Positions 17,462 to 26,192 of a DNA stretch of 44,006 nucleotides are shown in pieces. The stretch's first letter is position 1. Each line of letters opens with the position of its first letter. Source of the stretch: Roseburia sp. (lineage in GTDB: Bacteria > Bacillota > Clostridia > Lachnospirales > Lachnospiraceae); contig JAPFDX010000050.1 of NCBI GenBank assembly GCA_026168605.1, forward strand, positions 1 through 44,006, read 5' to 3'. Position numbers and translations under genes: made by a program. The notes beneath the pieces were generated by a model. It was not told where the DNA came from. It ran no database searches and worked only from the letters and a program-made list of their open reading frames with translations.

Positions 17462-17509
17462 AAAAGGAAACGGGTGTCAAGAAAAAATACTTGACACCCG
17501 TTTCCTTTT
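17462..17509 (+). terminator. 20-bp stem terminator, possibly bidirectional, overlapping a TTGACA
   Basis: 17462-17481 pairs perfectly with 17490-17509 around the 8-base loop AAAAAATA. The stem base is A/T-rich on both strands, so it can end transcription from either side. The 3' arm contains TTGACA (17491-17496), which is followed after 17 bases by TGATAATCT. A promoter for ylxM-ffh may therefore overlap the terminator. Confidence 0.8.
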
Positions 17510-17536
17510 ATGATAATCTAACCGAGGTGATGATTG

Positions 17537-17881
17537 ATGGAAGAGAAAATTGAACAGGCTTATCTCTATGATTTCTATGGGGAGCTGCTCAATGAACGCC
17601 AGAGAAAGATATATGAGGACTTCGTGTTCAACGATTTTTCCCTCGGGGAGATCGCGGACGAGGAGGGCATCAGCAGGCAGGGTGTGCACGATATGGTGAA
17701 GCGCTGTACGCGGACGCTGGAGGAGTATGAGAGAAAGCTCCATCTGGTGGAGAAGTTTCTGTCTGCGAAGAAGAAGGTGGAGGAGATCCACCGTTTGGCG
17801 AAGGATTTTCGCGAGAATCACGACGATGCAGTTATAGAGGGGATCGAGCAGATTTCCAATCAGATATTAGAGGAGTTATAG
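17537..17881 (+). CDS. ylxM: YlxM family DNA-binding protein
   Basis: A 114-residue putative helix-turn-helix protein of the UPF0122/YlxM family, nearly always encoded beside ffh and linked to the SRP pathway. The sigma-factor-like helix-turn-helix segment is around residues 20-60, with [20 protein letters not shown]. The ATG at 17537 is preferred to the adjacent in-frame TTG because GAGGTGA lies at normal distance. The stop touches the ffh start, which indicates tight coupling. Confidence 0.93.
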   Translation: MEEKIEQAYLYDFYGELLNERQRKIYEDFVFNDFSLGEIADEEGISRQGVHDMVKRCTRTLEEYERKLHLVEKFLSAKKKVEEIHRLAKDFRENHDDAVIEGIEQISNQILEEL

Positions 17882-19231
17882 ATGGCATTTGACAGCTTAT
17901 CTGAAAAACTTCAAAATGTATTCAAGAACCTGCGCAGCAAGGGCAGGCTGACCGAGGACGATGTGAAGGCAGCGCTGCGGGAAGTGAAGCTTGCACTGCT
18001 GGAGGCGGACGTCAACTTTAAGGTGGTCAAGCAGTTTGTCCGCGACGTGCAGGAGCGTGCGGTTGGTCAGGACGTGATGAACGGACTGAATCCCGGACAG
18101 ATGGTCATCAAGATTGTAAATGAAGAGATGGTCCGTCTGATGGGGGAGGAGACAACTGAGATCAGCTTACAGCCGGGCAAAGCGCTCACGGTCATTATGA
18201 TGACCGGACTTCAGGGTGCAGGTAAGACGACGACCACGGCGAAGCTTGCGGGGAAGTTTAAGCAGAAGGGCAAGAAGGTGCTGCTTGTGGCGTGTGACGT
18301 TTACCGTCCGGCGGCGATCGAGCAGTTGCAGATCAACGGTGAGAAGCAGGGCGTTGAGGTCTTTTCCATCGGTGATAAGAACAGCCCGGTGAACATTGCG
18401 AAGGCTGCCGTCGAGCACGCGCTTAAGAATTCTTTTAACATTGTGATCATCGATACTGCCGGACGTCTCCACATAGACGAGGAGATGATGGCAGAGTTGG
18501 TTGAGATAAAGTCAAACGTTTCCGTACACCAGACGATCCTTGTCGTGGACGCCATGACGGGTCAGGATGCGGTGAACGTGGCGCAGACCTTTGACGAGCG
18601 CATCGGCATTGACGGTGTGATCCTGACAAAGCTGGACGGCGATACCAGAGGTGGTGCTGCGCTTTCCATCCGCGCGGTGACAGGCAAGCCGATCCTCTAT
18701 GCGGGCATGGGCGAGAAGCTCTCCGATCTGGAGCAGTTTTATCCCGACCGTATGGCGTCGAGAATCCTTGGCATGGGCGATGTGCTCACGCTTATTGAGA
18801 AGGCGCAGGAGGAGTTTGACGAGGAGAAAGCCCGCAAGATCGAGCAGAAGATGCGCAAAAATGAATTTGACTTTGAGATGTATTTGGAGTCGATGAGCCA
18901 GATGCGCAAGATGGGTGGAATCTCCAGTATTCTCGGCATGATGCCGGGCATGGGCGGCGGTAAGATGCCGGAGATCGACGAGGCGGCAGCGGAGAAGAAC
19001 CTCGCCCGCACGGAGGCGATCATTTATTCCATGACGTTAAAGGAGCGCCAGAACCCGTCGCTGCTCAATCCGAGCAGAAAGCGCAGGATCGCGCAGGGCG
19101 CGGGTGTTGACATCGCGGAGGTCAACCGTCTGGTCAAGCAGTTTGAACAGATGAAGAAAATGATGAAGCAGATGCCGGGCATGATGAAGCGTGGCAGACG
19201 CGGAGGAATGTTTAAGGGACTTCCGTTTTAG
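17882..19231 (+). CDS. ffh: Signal recognition particle protein Ffh (SRP54)
   Basis: GTPase that binds signal sequences and SRP RNA for co-translational targeting. The 449 residues comprise an N domain (1-90), a G domain with GLQGAGKTTT, DVYRPAA, DTAGRLHIDEEMM and TKLDGDTRGGA, and a C-terminal methionine-rich M domain (about 300-449). The M domain has repeated MGG/MPGM motifs and the RNA-binding SRKRRIAQGAG. No SRP RNA gene was identified in the window. Confidence 0.97.
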   Translation: MAFDSLSEKLQNVFKNLRSKGRLTEDDVKAALREVKLALLEADVNFKVVKQFVRDVQERAVGQDVMNGLNPGQMVIKIVNEEMVRLMGEETTEISLQPGKALTVIMMTGLQGAGKTTTTAKLAGKFKQKGKKVLLVACDVYRPAAIEQLQINGEKQGVEVFSIGDKNSPVNIAKAAVEHALKNSFNIVIIDTAGRLHIDEEMMAELVEIKSNVSVHQTILVVDAMTGQDAVNVAQTFDERIGIDGVILTKLDGDTRGGAALSIRAVTGKPILYAGMGEKLSDLEQFYPDRMASRILGMGDVLTLIEKAQEEFDEEKARKIEQKMRKNEFDFEMYLESMSQMRKMGGISSILGMMPGMGGGKMPEIDEAAAEKNLARTEAIIYSMTLKERQNPSLLNPSRKRRIAQGAGVDIAEVNRLVKQFEQMKKMMKQMPGMMKRGRRGGMFKGLPF

Positions 19232-19246
19232 ACAGACAGAGTGATG

Positions 19247-19302
19247 TTAGAAATTGCGTATCACGCATTCTAAAGCAGCCGGATGGCTGCGATATAAATC
19301 GC
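19247..19302 (+). promoter_or_regulatory. Three adjacent hairpins in the ffh-rpsP gap
   Basis: In the 96-base gap, TTAGAA/TTCTAA with TGCG/CGCA (19247-19273), GCAGCC/GGCTGC (19275-19290) and GCGAT/ATCGC (19289-19302) can each fold. The last two overlap by GC, so they compete. None has a T-tail. They may be a ribosomal-protein leader or processing site for rpsP; this is inferred. Confidence 0.35.
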
Positions 19303-19327
19303 AACAAATGTTAAGGAGGTGAAAGCA

Positions 19328-19573
19328 ATGGCAGTAAAGATCAGATTGAGAAGAATGGGACAGAAGAAGGCTCCGTTTTATAGAATCGTAGTTGCAGATT
19401 CCAGATCCCCGAGAGATGGAAAGTGCATCGAGGAGATCGGAACTTATGATCCGACAAAGAATCCGACTGAGTATCATGTAAATGAAGAGCTGGCAAAGAA
19501 GTGGTTAGCGAACGGAGCTCAGCCGACAGATACCGTAGCACGCATTTTCAAGAATGCAGGCATCGAGAAATAG
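19328..19573 (+). CDS. rpsP: Ribosomal protein bS16
   Basis: An 81-residue small-subunit protein that begins [20 protein letters not shown] and contains [11 protein letters not shown] and EEIGTYDP. The ATG at 19328 is preceded by TAAGGAGGTGA; a GTG nine bases earlier falls within the ribosome binding site. It heads the conserved order rpsP-khpA-rimM-trmD-rplS. Confidence 0.97.
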   Translation: MAVKIRLRRMGQKKAPFYRIVVADSRSPRDGKCIEEIGTYDPTKNPTEYHVNEELAKKWLANGAQPTDTVARIFKNAGIEK

Positions 19574-19592
19574 GATGAGTGAGGTGGGTCTA

Positions 19593-19823
19593 ATGAAAGA
19601 GTTAGTTGAAGTAATTGCCAAATCACTCGTTGATTACCCGGATGAGGTTGTTGTAACCGAGACCGAGAATGAGAAAGCCATTGTTTTGGAATTACGTGTA
19701 GCGCAGTCCGACATGGGTAAGGTAATCGGCAAGCAGGGACGTATTGCGAAAGCAATCCGTGCCGTTGTGAAGGCTGCTGCCTCAAAAGAAGAGAAGAAAG
19801 TTATTGTAGAAATCGTACAGTAA
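19593..19823 (+). CDS. khpA: KH-domain RNA-binding protein KhpA
   Basis: A 76-residue single KH-domain protein (YlqC/KhpA family). In Firmicutes KhpA pairs with KhpB (Jag) and affects cell division and RNA fate. The nucleic-acid binding loop VIGKQGRIAKAI is clear. The ATG at 19593 is preferred because GAGGTGG precedes it and the conserved N-terminus MKELVEVIAKSLVD starts there; a frame extension reaches back over the rpsP stop. A terminator follows. Confidence 0.94.
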   Translation: MKELVEVIAKSLVDYPDEVVVTETENEKAIVLELRVAQSDMGKVIGKQGRIAKAIRAVVKAAASKEEKKVIVEIVQ

Positions 19824-19828
19824 ATGTC

Positions 19829-19855
19829 AGGCTATCTTAACAGATAGCCTTTTTC
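19829..19855 (+). terminator. Terminator after khpA
   Basis: A 9-bp stem AGGCTATCT/AGATAGCCT (19829-19837 with 19842-19850), a TAAC loop and a TTTTCTC tail. Confidence 0.85.
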
Positions 19856-19889
19856 TCACTTTATAACAAAAATTTTTCTGGGAGGATGC

Positions 19890-20411
19890 ATGGAAGATTT
19901 ATTGCAGGTGGGCGTCATCACATCGACGCACGGCGTGCGCGGCGAGGTCAAGGTGTTTCCGACGACGGATGATGCGGCGCGTTTTAAGAAGCTGAAAAAC
20001 GTAATTTTGGACACGGGAAAAGAGAAGCTGGAGCTTGAGATCGCCGGCGTGAAATTTTTTAAAAACATGGTGATCTTAAAATTCAAAGAGTTCGACAACA
20101 TCAACGATGTGGAGAAGTATCGTCAGAAGGGGCTTTTTGTCACACGCGAAAATGCCGTGAAGCTGAAAAAGGACGAGTATTTTATCGCGGACCTGATCGG
20201 TCTTGCGGTGTGGACGGATGAAGGGGAGGAGCTCGGAACGCTGACGGATGTTTTGCAGACGGGGGCGAACGACGTCTATACCGTGCGGATGAAGGATGGG
20301 GACGATGTGCTGGTCCCTGCGATCAAGGACTGTATACAGGACGTGGATTTAGAGGAGCACAGGATGACTGTGCATCTGCTTCCGGGACTGCTTGACGTCA
20401 ACCGGAAGTAG
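19890..20411 (+). CDS. rimM: Ribosome maturation factor RimM
   Basis: A 173-residue 16S rRNA processing factor that binds uS19 during assembly of the 30S head. It has the N-terminal RimM domain with [17 protein letters not shown] and a C-terminal PRC-barrel region (about 95-173) with YFIADLIGL and [20 protein letters not shown] precedes the ATG at 19890. It lies between khpA and trmD in the standard order. Confidence 0.96.
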   Translation: MEDLLQVGVITSTHGVRGEVKVFPTTDDAARFKKLKNVILDTGKEKLELEIAGVKFFKNMVILKFKEFDNINDVEKYRQKGLFVTRENAVKLKKDEYFIADLIGLAVWTDEGEELGTLTDVLQTGANDVYTVRMKDGDDVLVPAIKDCIQDVDLEEHRMTVHLLPGLLDVNRK

Positions 20412-20428
20412 CAGAGTTGGAGAATATT

Positions 20429-21925
20429 ATGAGATTTCATATCTTGACACTTTTCCCGGAGATGGTGCAACAGGGACTGGCAGAAAGCATCATCGGGAGA
20501 GCGGCGGCGAACGATATTCTGTCGATTGACGCCGTCAATATCAGGGATTACACGATAGATAAACACAGGAAAACAGACGACTATCCTTATGGGGGCGGCG
20601 CGGGTATGCTGATGCAGGCGCAGCCTGTCTATGATGCGTGGAAGTCGGTGGCAGGCGGGGGGCGTCCGCGGACGGTTTACCTGACCCCGCAGGGACAGAC
20701 GTTTACGCAGAAGCTGGCGCGGGAACTCGCCAGGGAGGACGAGCTGGTGTTGCTCTGCGGGCATTACGAGGGGATCGATGAGCGTGTGCTGGAGGAGATC
20801 GTGACCGATTACATTTCCATCGGGGACTACGTCCTGACAGGCGGGGAGCTTCCTGCGATGGTGCTGGTCGACGCGGTTTCCCGCATGGTGCCCGGCGTGC
20901 TCGGCAACGGCGTGTCCGGGGAGACGGAATCCTTTGAGGGCGATTTGCTGGAGTATCCGCAGTACAGCCGCCCCGAGGAGTGGCATGGCAAACGCGTGCC
21001 CCCGGTGCTGCTCTCCGGGAACCAGAAGGAGATCGCTGCGTGGCGCAGGGAGGCAGCAGTGGCGCGCACAAGGGAGCGCCGTCCCGATCTCTACCGCCGC
21101 TATGAGGCGCTCCGGGCGTGTCTGCCCGCTCTGAAAAAAGAGAAGCTTCTGCACATTGACATGACGGAGCTGATCGAGCGGGGGCAGGCGCGTCTGGTTT
21201 ATGTGAAGGGCAGGACGGTCTGTCTCTGCGATACGGCGAGCGGTATCTATCTCCACACCGCCGAGAACCGGGAGGACGGTATCGCGGCGCTCCTTGCGCT
21301 ACGCGAGGATGCGGCGGCGTGCGGGGAGGAAAGCCCGATGCTGACGCTGCATCAGAAATTTATGAGGGAAGATGCCCAAAAGTTGCTTGGCGTGGAGGAA
21401 ACGATGTCGTTTTACCAGGCGGTCTACACGAGAAAAGAGAAGCTTCCGGTCAGCGGACTTTATCAGACGGATGCAGGGCAGCAGGAAAAACGCGCGCGCC
21501 GGGATGCGGCGCAGAACGGGAAAGATAAGAAACCCGCCGCAGAAATCCGGCGGCTGACACTGGAGGAGCTTGCTTTTGTCCGCTCGGTTTACCGGACGGT
21601 GGACGATGAGAATTATATCAGGGACCGCATTGAGAAGGGATGGATGTACGGCGCGTTTGTCGACGGCGTGCCCGCCGGTTTTGCCGGAATGCATACGGAG
21701 GGCGGACTTGGTCTGCTCGAGGTACTTCCGGAGTATAGAAAGCGTCATATCGGAAAGGCGCTTGAGACCTATCTGATCAATCTTTCCCTGGAGCAGGGAA
21801 TGACGCCTTACGGTCAGGTGGCGGAGGATAACGAGGCGTCGAGAAAGCTTCAGGAGTCACTGGGGCTGTGTTTTTCCAGGCAGAAGGTGTACTGGATGGA
21901 GAAGAAACACCCGGAAAAGTTGTAA
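20429..21925 (+). CDS. trmD: tRNA (guanine-37-N1)-methyltransferase TrmD fused to a GNAT-type C-terminal domain
   Basis: A 498-residue protein, about twice the normal TrmD length (about 240). Residues 1-235 are TrmD, which forms m1G37 in tRNA using S-adenosylmethionine: MRFHILTLFPE, the knot segments LLCGHYEGIDERV and DYVLTGGELPA, and the catalytic region FEGDLLEYPQYSRP with Asp172. Residues about 238-340 look like the N-terminal half of a Clostridial acetyltransferase family. Residues about 375-490 are GNAT-like, with VLPEYRKRHIGKAL (acetyl-CoA loop) and EDNEASRKLQESLG. A charged linker (351-372) joins them. No stop or ribosome binding site separates the parts. The start at 20429 gives the conserved N-terminus. 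The acetyl acceptor is unknown. Confidence 0.9.
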   Translation: MRFHILTLFPEMVQQGLAESIIGRAAANDILSIDAVNIRDYTIDKHRKTDDYPYGGGAGMLMQAQPVYDAWKSVAGGGRPRTVYLTPQGQTFTQKLARELAREDELVLLCGHYEGIDERVLEEIVTDYISIGDYVLTGGELPAMVLVDAVSRMVPGVLGNGVSGETESFEGDLLEYPQYSRPEEWHGKRVPPVLLSGNQKEIAAWRREAAVARTRERRPDLYRRYEALRACLPALKKEKLLHIDMTELIERGQARLVYVKGRTVCLCDTASGIYLHTAENREDGIAALLALREDAAACGEESPMLTLHQKFMREDAQKLLGVEETMSFYQAVYTRKEKLPVSGLYQTDAGQQEKRARRDAAQNGKDKKPAAEIRRLTLEELAFVRSVYRTVDDENYIRDRIEKGWMYGAFVDGVPAGFAGMHTEGGLGLLEVLPEYRKRHIGKALETYLINLSLEQGMTPYGQVAEDNEASRKLQESLGLCFSRQKVYWMEKKHPEKL

Positions 21926-21932
21926 ACAGGGC

Positions 21933-21961
21933 TTTACATCCCGGACATCCCGTGCTATAAT
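21933..21961 (+). promoter_or_regulatory. Promoter of rplS
   Basis: TTTACA (21933-21938), a 17-base spacer and TATAAT (21956-21961). It gives rplS its own transcript after trmD. Confidence 0.85.
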
Positions 21962-21967
21962 GTAGGG

Positions 21968-22038
21968 GTTGTGAATAGACAGATGGTCCTCTGTTACGAA
22001 TAGGCGTATTAAGAACATCCAAATTACAGGAGGTCACA
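21968..22038 (+). ncRNA. Probable L19 ribosomal-protein leader
   Basis: The leader between the rplS promoter and its ATG contains GATGGTCC (from 21982) and GAACATCC (ending 22020). These close a stem over an inner TACG/CGTA hairpin. The layout resembles the autoregulatory L19 leader known in Firmicutes, where L19 represses its own mRNA. The match is by eye only. Confidence 0.5.
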
Positions 22039-22040
22039 AA

Positions 22041-22394
22041 ATGAACGCAAATGAAATCATTAAGAGCATTGAGGCAGAGCAGTTAAAGGCTGAGGTACCG
22101 CAGTTCCGTGTCGGCGATACGGTAAAGGTTTACGGTAAGATCAAAGAGGGTAACCGTGAGCGTGTGCAGGTATTCGAGGGAACTGTGATCAAGAGACAGG
22201 GCGGAAGCAACCGTGAGACATTTACGGTGAGAAAGCTTTCCAACGGCGTAGGCGTTGAGAAGACATGGCCGTTACATTCTCCGAACGTTGAGAAGGTAGA
22301 GGTTGTTCGTCAGGGTAAGGTAAGACGTGCAAAATTATTCTACTTAAGAGGCCGCATCGGTAAGAAGGCGAAGGTAAAAGAGTTAGTAAAATAA
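22041..22394 (+). CDS. rplS: Ribosomal protein bL19
   Basis: A 117-residue protein of the large subunit at the 30S interface. It contains [26 protein letters not shown] and the C-terminal [31 protein letters not shown] precedes the ATG. A strong terminator follows. In many relatives the next gene is lepB or rbgA; here a minus-strand operon of five kilobases intervenes. Confidence 0.97.
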   Translation: MNANEIIKSIEAEQLKAEVPQFRVGDTVKVYGKIKEGNRERVQVFEGTVIKRQGGSNRETFTVRKLSNGVGVEKTWPLHSPNVEKVEVVRQGKVRRAKLFYLRGRIGKKAKVKELVK

Positions 22395-22409
22395 TGAACT
22401 TAATGTGAG

Positions 22410-22446
22410 AGACCGCAGGCGATGGGAGCCTGCGGTCTTGTTCTTT
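22410..22446 (+). terminator. Terminator after rplS
   Basis: An 11-bp stem AGACCGCAGGC/GCCTGCGGTCT (22410-22420 with 22428-22438) around a 7-base loop, then TGTTCTTTT. The converging CotH operon ends at 22480. Confidence 0.88.
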
Positions 22447-22479
22447 TAGGGGGGGGCTTTTTACAGCCCCATTTTATAT

Positions 22480-24384
22480 TTATGGCTCTGGTTCGAAGAC
22501 AGCATAAATCTGCGTTCCGGTCTCTGCCAGAGGAATGGTGAGTTCGGTGTCAGAGTATTCGACGCCGTCGACAATCCAGTTTTTAAACCGGAAGCCATCC
22601 TTTGGCAGGGCGGTGACAGTCACCGGATAGTCACTGTAGTAGGAACCCGTCCAGCTTCCCGCTGTGAGATCAGGAGTCACCGTGTTTAAGAGAATTTCCC
22701 CGGCAGAGGCGTCGTTTATCTCAAGTGTAACATCGGTGAGGACACCGGATAAGGAAAAAGTCTCTGCGAGATATTCATTGATATATGCAGGTCTTTTTTC
22801 AAAGTATTCCTTCCAACTCGCTTCCGTCACTGCGTCGATCGGGGAGGAGACGGATTCCATTTTTTGGCACACAGTGTCATAATCAAAGTTTACATTTTCC
22901 AGATCCAGAAAGGTGGTCACAAATTGCCGGCGGAAATCGGCGTTGGCGAGCAGGGAACCAAACATGATCTGATCGGTGTGCTGTGCGACAGCTCTGGCAT
23001 CCGAAAAAGAATTGGTGGCATAATTTTCGTAATCGTTCCAGTTCAGCGTAAAATCCAGATCCAAAAGCGCCCATCGCCAGCGTCCGTCCGCATAGGGGTT
23101 GGATTCATCTATGCTGTTAGAACGCCACAGAACATTGTTTTTGGATTCCGAAAAATCATAATTATTCAGAAAAATCTGCGTACAGTAATAGTCAATGTAG
23201 CTTTGAATATCAAACTGCGAACAGATATAATCATAATTTTCCGGGACGGAAAGATCGTTATTCTGCATATAGGAAAGAAGCTGTCCGTAGGCATCGTAGA
23301 CAACAGAGGAACCCTCAAAGAGCGTACCGTCTTTAATTATGGTCACATTCTCATCATCCACAAAGTAGTTATTTTCGATATAGGCTTCATCGTAGCGTTC
23401 GAGAATATAGTAGTCTCCCCAGAATTCACCGTCGATAAATACCACACAGGTGGAATATTTCTGCGTGCCAATATTCCGGTCGTATACCAGAGAGGGGAGA
23501 AACTGGTTTCGGAACAGACCTCTCCGCAAAATAAGGGATTTCGGATAACGGTTTTCTTCAAAAAAAGGAAAGAGGAAACGGCTGTTTCCGTCATATTCTT
23601 TTCGGGCATAAAGCCGCAGGCTTTTTTGGGAATCACCCCGGGAGGAATTGCCGTTGATGCGGATTCCGGTCTCCTGGGAAAATACATATTCCTTGTCGGC
23701 ATTGAAATAATCAATGTGGGCGGGGCGTTCCCATTCGCGTCCCGTCTGGTAGTAATTGGCGGACAAGTCATTGGACGGGTCGCCTCCGGCTGCGACATGG
23801 TCATAATAGGACTTCCCGAGGACATAGATACCGCTCTGCTCGTCGAAAAGATTTTTTGGGTCTGAGATGATCGAGAGAACACTGGTGTTTTCATAATAGC
23901 CTTCATAACCGACAAAATAGGTGGCAGTGGCGACATCGGTTGAGATGCCGTCTGCGTTTATGCCGACTGCACGGATAATATAGGCTTTTTCCGGAGATTC
24001 AGAGGAAACCGGCTGCCCGGTTTTGCTGAGATCCGTGCGGTTCGAATACTTCTTTTCCTGCCCGGAGACATTGGTGACGGTAAGCGGGGAAGAATATACG
24101 GCGGAGGCGGTCGTAGGAAGGCTGCCGTCCAGCGTATAGTAGATCGTAAATCCGTCCGGTGCGGACAGAGCCAGTTCAAAATCTCTCTCATAAAAACCGC
24201 TCGGAACAGAAAAATGGATGTCGCAGTTTTCATCTGCCGCAGAGCGTGCATCTTCAGGGGCAGTTCCGGCAGCAGTGACAGCACGGGAGTGTCTGCCATA
24301 ATTTACAGTCAGGATCGTAAACCCGATAAACAGAAACAAGGGAAGCATCCACAGTAATTTTAGGAGTAAATTTTTTGCTTTCAT
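22480..24384 (-). CDS. CotH-kinase-family membrane-anchored protein, motifs intact
   Basis: A 634-residue protein with an N-terminal membrane anchor (about 8-28) and an extracytoplasmic body. The domains in order are a chitobiase-C-like Ig fold (about 58-105, with IYYTLDGSLPTT), a CotH domain (about 165-530) and a C-terminal divergent InlB-type repeat (about 555-634, with FRFKNWIVDG). Expected CotH features are present: INGNSSRGDSQKSLRLYARK with Lys254, NNYDFSESKNNVLWR, and the metal-binding DxD in ALLDLDFTL (Asp442, Asp444). CotH proteins phosphorylate spore-coat or surface proteins in Bacillus. The ATG at 24384 starts the signal anchor, with GAAAGG before it. It is last in the operon. Confidence 0.85.
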   Translation of the reverse strand: MKAKNLLLKLLWMLPLFLFIGFTILTVNYGRHSRAVTAAGTAPEDARSAADENCDIHFSVPSGFYERDFELALSAPDGFTIYYTLDGSLPTTASAVYSSPLTVTNVSGQEKKYSNRTDLSKTGQPVSSESPEKAYIIRAVGINADGISTDVATATYFVGYEGYYENTSVLSIISDPKNLFDEQSGIYVLGKSYYDHVAAGGDPSNDLSANYYQTGREWERPAHIDYFNADKEYVFSQETGIRINGNSSRGDSQKSLRLYARKEYDGNSRFLFPFFEENRYPKSLILRRGLFRNQFLPSLVYDRNIGTQKYSTCVVFIDGEFWGDYYILERYDEAYIENNYFVDDENVTIIKDGTLFEGSSVVYDAYGQLLSYMQNNDLSVPENYDYICSQFDIQSYIDYYCTQIFLNNYDFSESKNNVLWRSNSIDESNPYADGRWRWALLDLDFTLNWNDYENYATNSFSDARAVAQHTDQIMFGSLLANADFRRQFVTTFLDLENVNFDYDTVCQKMESVSSPIDAVTEASWKEYFEKRPAYINEYLAETFSLSGVLTDVTLEINDASAGEILLNTVTPDLTAGSWTGSYYSDYPVTVTALPKDGFRFKNWIVDGVEYSDTELTIPLAETGTQIYAVFEPEP

Positions 24385-24412
24385 AAGAATACCTTTCAGA
24401 AGGAAAAATCTG

Positions 24413-26176
24413 TTATTCCCGGCTACTTTCCAGATAGGGAAGTATAAAATCGGCACGGGCTTCGGAAAAAAACTTCAGGTCGGCAATGAGCTGCTCCGAA
24501 TTTTCAGAAAAATAATTGTTTTCGGATAAAAGTGTTTCTATGGCGGCTTCGGAACATACATTTTCAGAGATATATGCAATTCTCTGATAGAGAGCATCAT
24601 AGAAATCGTTGTTCCGGATCAGTGCCGCCAGAAGCGGATCTTTTTCCAGAGCGTAGGAAACCGTATCGCTGTCCACAGCATTTCCGGTGAAGAAATCAGT
24701 CAGCGCCGTGTCAAGACCGCTGATTTCAAAATGCCATTTCTTATCGCCAGCCTCATCTCTCCAGACAATACATTCGTTGGAGGGAGAGAAGTCATAGTTA
24801 TTAAAATACAGAGCAGCAGCGTAGTAATCGATCAGACTTTCCATATCAATCCGGTCGCTCAGCCAGGTGTAATTTTGTGCACCGGAGAAGCCGGTTGTGG
24901 AGGCTGTGTCTATGATGTTCTGATATTCCAGCCGGGAGTAATCGGAGCCGCCTTCAAGCTGCCCGTCCTCAAGCAGCGTGATATCTTCTTCTTTCAGTCC
25001 ATAGGCGGAGGCGATATAGTTCGCATCGATGTCTTGTGACAGATAATATTTTCCATAAAATCCGCCGTTTATGAAAACAGCGCAGGGCGTCGAGACGGCT
25101 GTCGGAAAGCCGTTTTCACGCAGAAGCGAGGAGATCAGGTGCTCTTTTGTGCCCATATAATTGAGAAGGACTTTGTCACCGGGAGTTTCTGTCCCCAAAA
25201 AATCATACAAAAAGGAGTTATTTCCATCGTAGATATCCCGGGCGTAGAGGTTAAAATCCAGATGCTCCAGATGATCCGAACGCCTGCCGACGCGAATGCC
25301 GACATTCTGGGAAAACTCATATCCCTTCTCCGTGGAAAAGTAATCGATCCGGCATTCCTTCTCGTATTCCCGTCCGGTCAAAAGCATTTGTTCCGGGAGA
25401 AAGATGCCGTCTGTTCCGTAAAGAGAATCTTCCGGAATGGAAATGGACAAGATCGGAAAATCTGCAGTTTCATCCGAGGGGAGTGCAAGATCTTCCCTGC
25501 CGTAAACCGGTGTGTCCGTGTCATGTGCAAAGAGATCGGAGACAGAAACAGATTCATCCTGATTGGCGCTGCCGGGTGTGGGAACAAAAACATCCCAGCT
25601 ATCATCCGCATCGGCGGCGCGGGCGTAGACGGTATCATACCGCAGGGCAGGAATGTCTACGGCATCCATGGTTTTTCTCATGGAATTGCGCAGATAGACG
25701 GTCTCTCCGAGACTGGACACGGCACAGGGAACAGCCAGAGTGGCAGTTTCCCCGGCAGGAACTGTCAGGGAGGTGGTTTCTGCGGCAGAGGTGCCGGCAG
25801 CAGGATCCCGCACAAGCAGCAGATAAGCGCCGGGTTCCAAGACGATATTGCCGAAGGTATAAAACTCGGAGAGCTCACTTTCCGTGTGGAGTGTCCAGTC
25901 CTCCAGCGAGATATCAAAATCGCCGGCGTTATAAAGTTCAATATAGTCGGTATATCCGCCGGAAGAGTTCTGTAAAACAGAAAAGTTGTTGCTGCAGATT
26001 TCATTGATCAGAACCGTTTTGGTGGCAGATGATGTGACTGTGATAAAAACCACCGGCAGGGTAACTGAAAGAAGCAGAAAAAAGCCCAGTACGGCACGGC
26101 TTTTTTTCTTATAAATGAGAAAAATTGTGATTATGACGCAAAAAGCGGCATATGCGGCAAGTTTCATGTCTGACAT
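24413..26176 (-). CDS. Lamin-tail plus CotH-like protein with degenerate kinase motifs
   Basis: A 587-residue protein with two N-terminal hydrophobic segments (about 4-21 and 28-48), a lamin-tail-like domain (about 55-180, with INEICSNN, YIELYN and LEPGAYLLL) and a CotH-like domain (about 240-560). The scaffold is recognisable (LYARDIYDGNN, FNNYDFSPSNECIVWR). However, the lysine of the paralogue is replaced by leucine (residue 306) and the DxD aligns with GLD (Gly487, Asp489). A loss of kinase activity is inferred. The start at 26176 has GAGGTAT before it and follows the DUF4956 stop by 16 bases. An in-frame extension to 26215 overlaps that gene. Confidence 0.8.
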   Translation of the reverse strand: MSDMKLAAYAAFCVIITIFLIYKKKSRAVLGFFLLLSVTLPVVFITVTSSATKTVLINEICSNNFSVLQNSSGGYTDYIELYNAGDFDISLEDWTLHTESELSEFYTFGNIVLEPGAYLLLVRDPAAGTSAAETTSLTVPAGETATLAVPCAVSSLGETVYLRNSMRKTMDAVDIPALRYDTVYARAADADDSWDVFVPTPGSANQDESVSVSDLFAHDTDTPVYGREDLALPSDETADFPILSISIPEDSLYGTDGIFLPEQMLLTGREYEKECRIDYFSTEKGYEFSQNVGIRVGRRSDHLEHLDFNLYARDIYDGNNSFLYDFLGTETPGDKVLLNYMGTKEHLISSLLRENGFPTAVSTPCAVFINGGFYGKYYLSQDIDANYIASAYGLKEEDITLLEDGQLEGGSDYSRLEYQNIIDTASTTGFSGAQNYTWLSDRIDMESLIDYYAAALYFNNYDFSPSNECIVWRDEAGDKKWHFEISGLDTALTDFFTGNAVDSDTVSYALEKDPLLAALIRNNDFYDALYQRIAYISENVCSEAAIETLLSENNYFSENSEQLIADLKFFSEARADFILPYLESSRE

Positions 26177-26192
26177 AAATACCTCGTAAATC

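Noticed and set aside
22864-23865. Plus-strand open frame of 333 codons inside the first CotH gene
   Set aside because: Antisense to a clear CotH domain and without family features.
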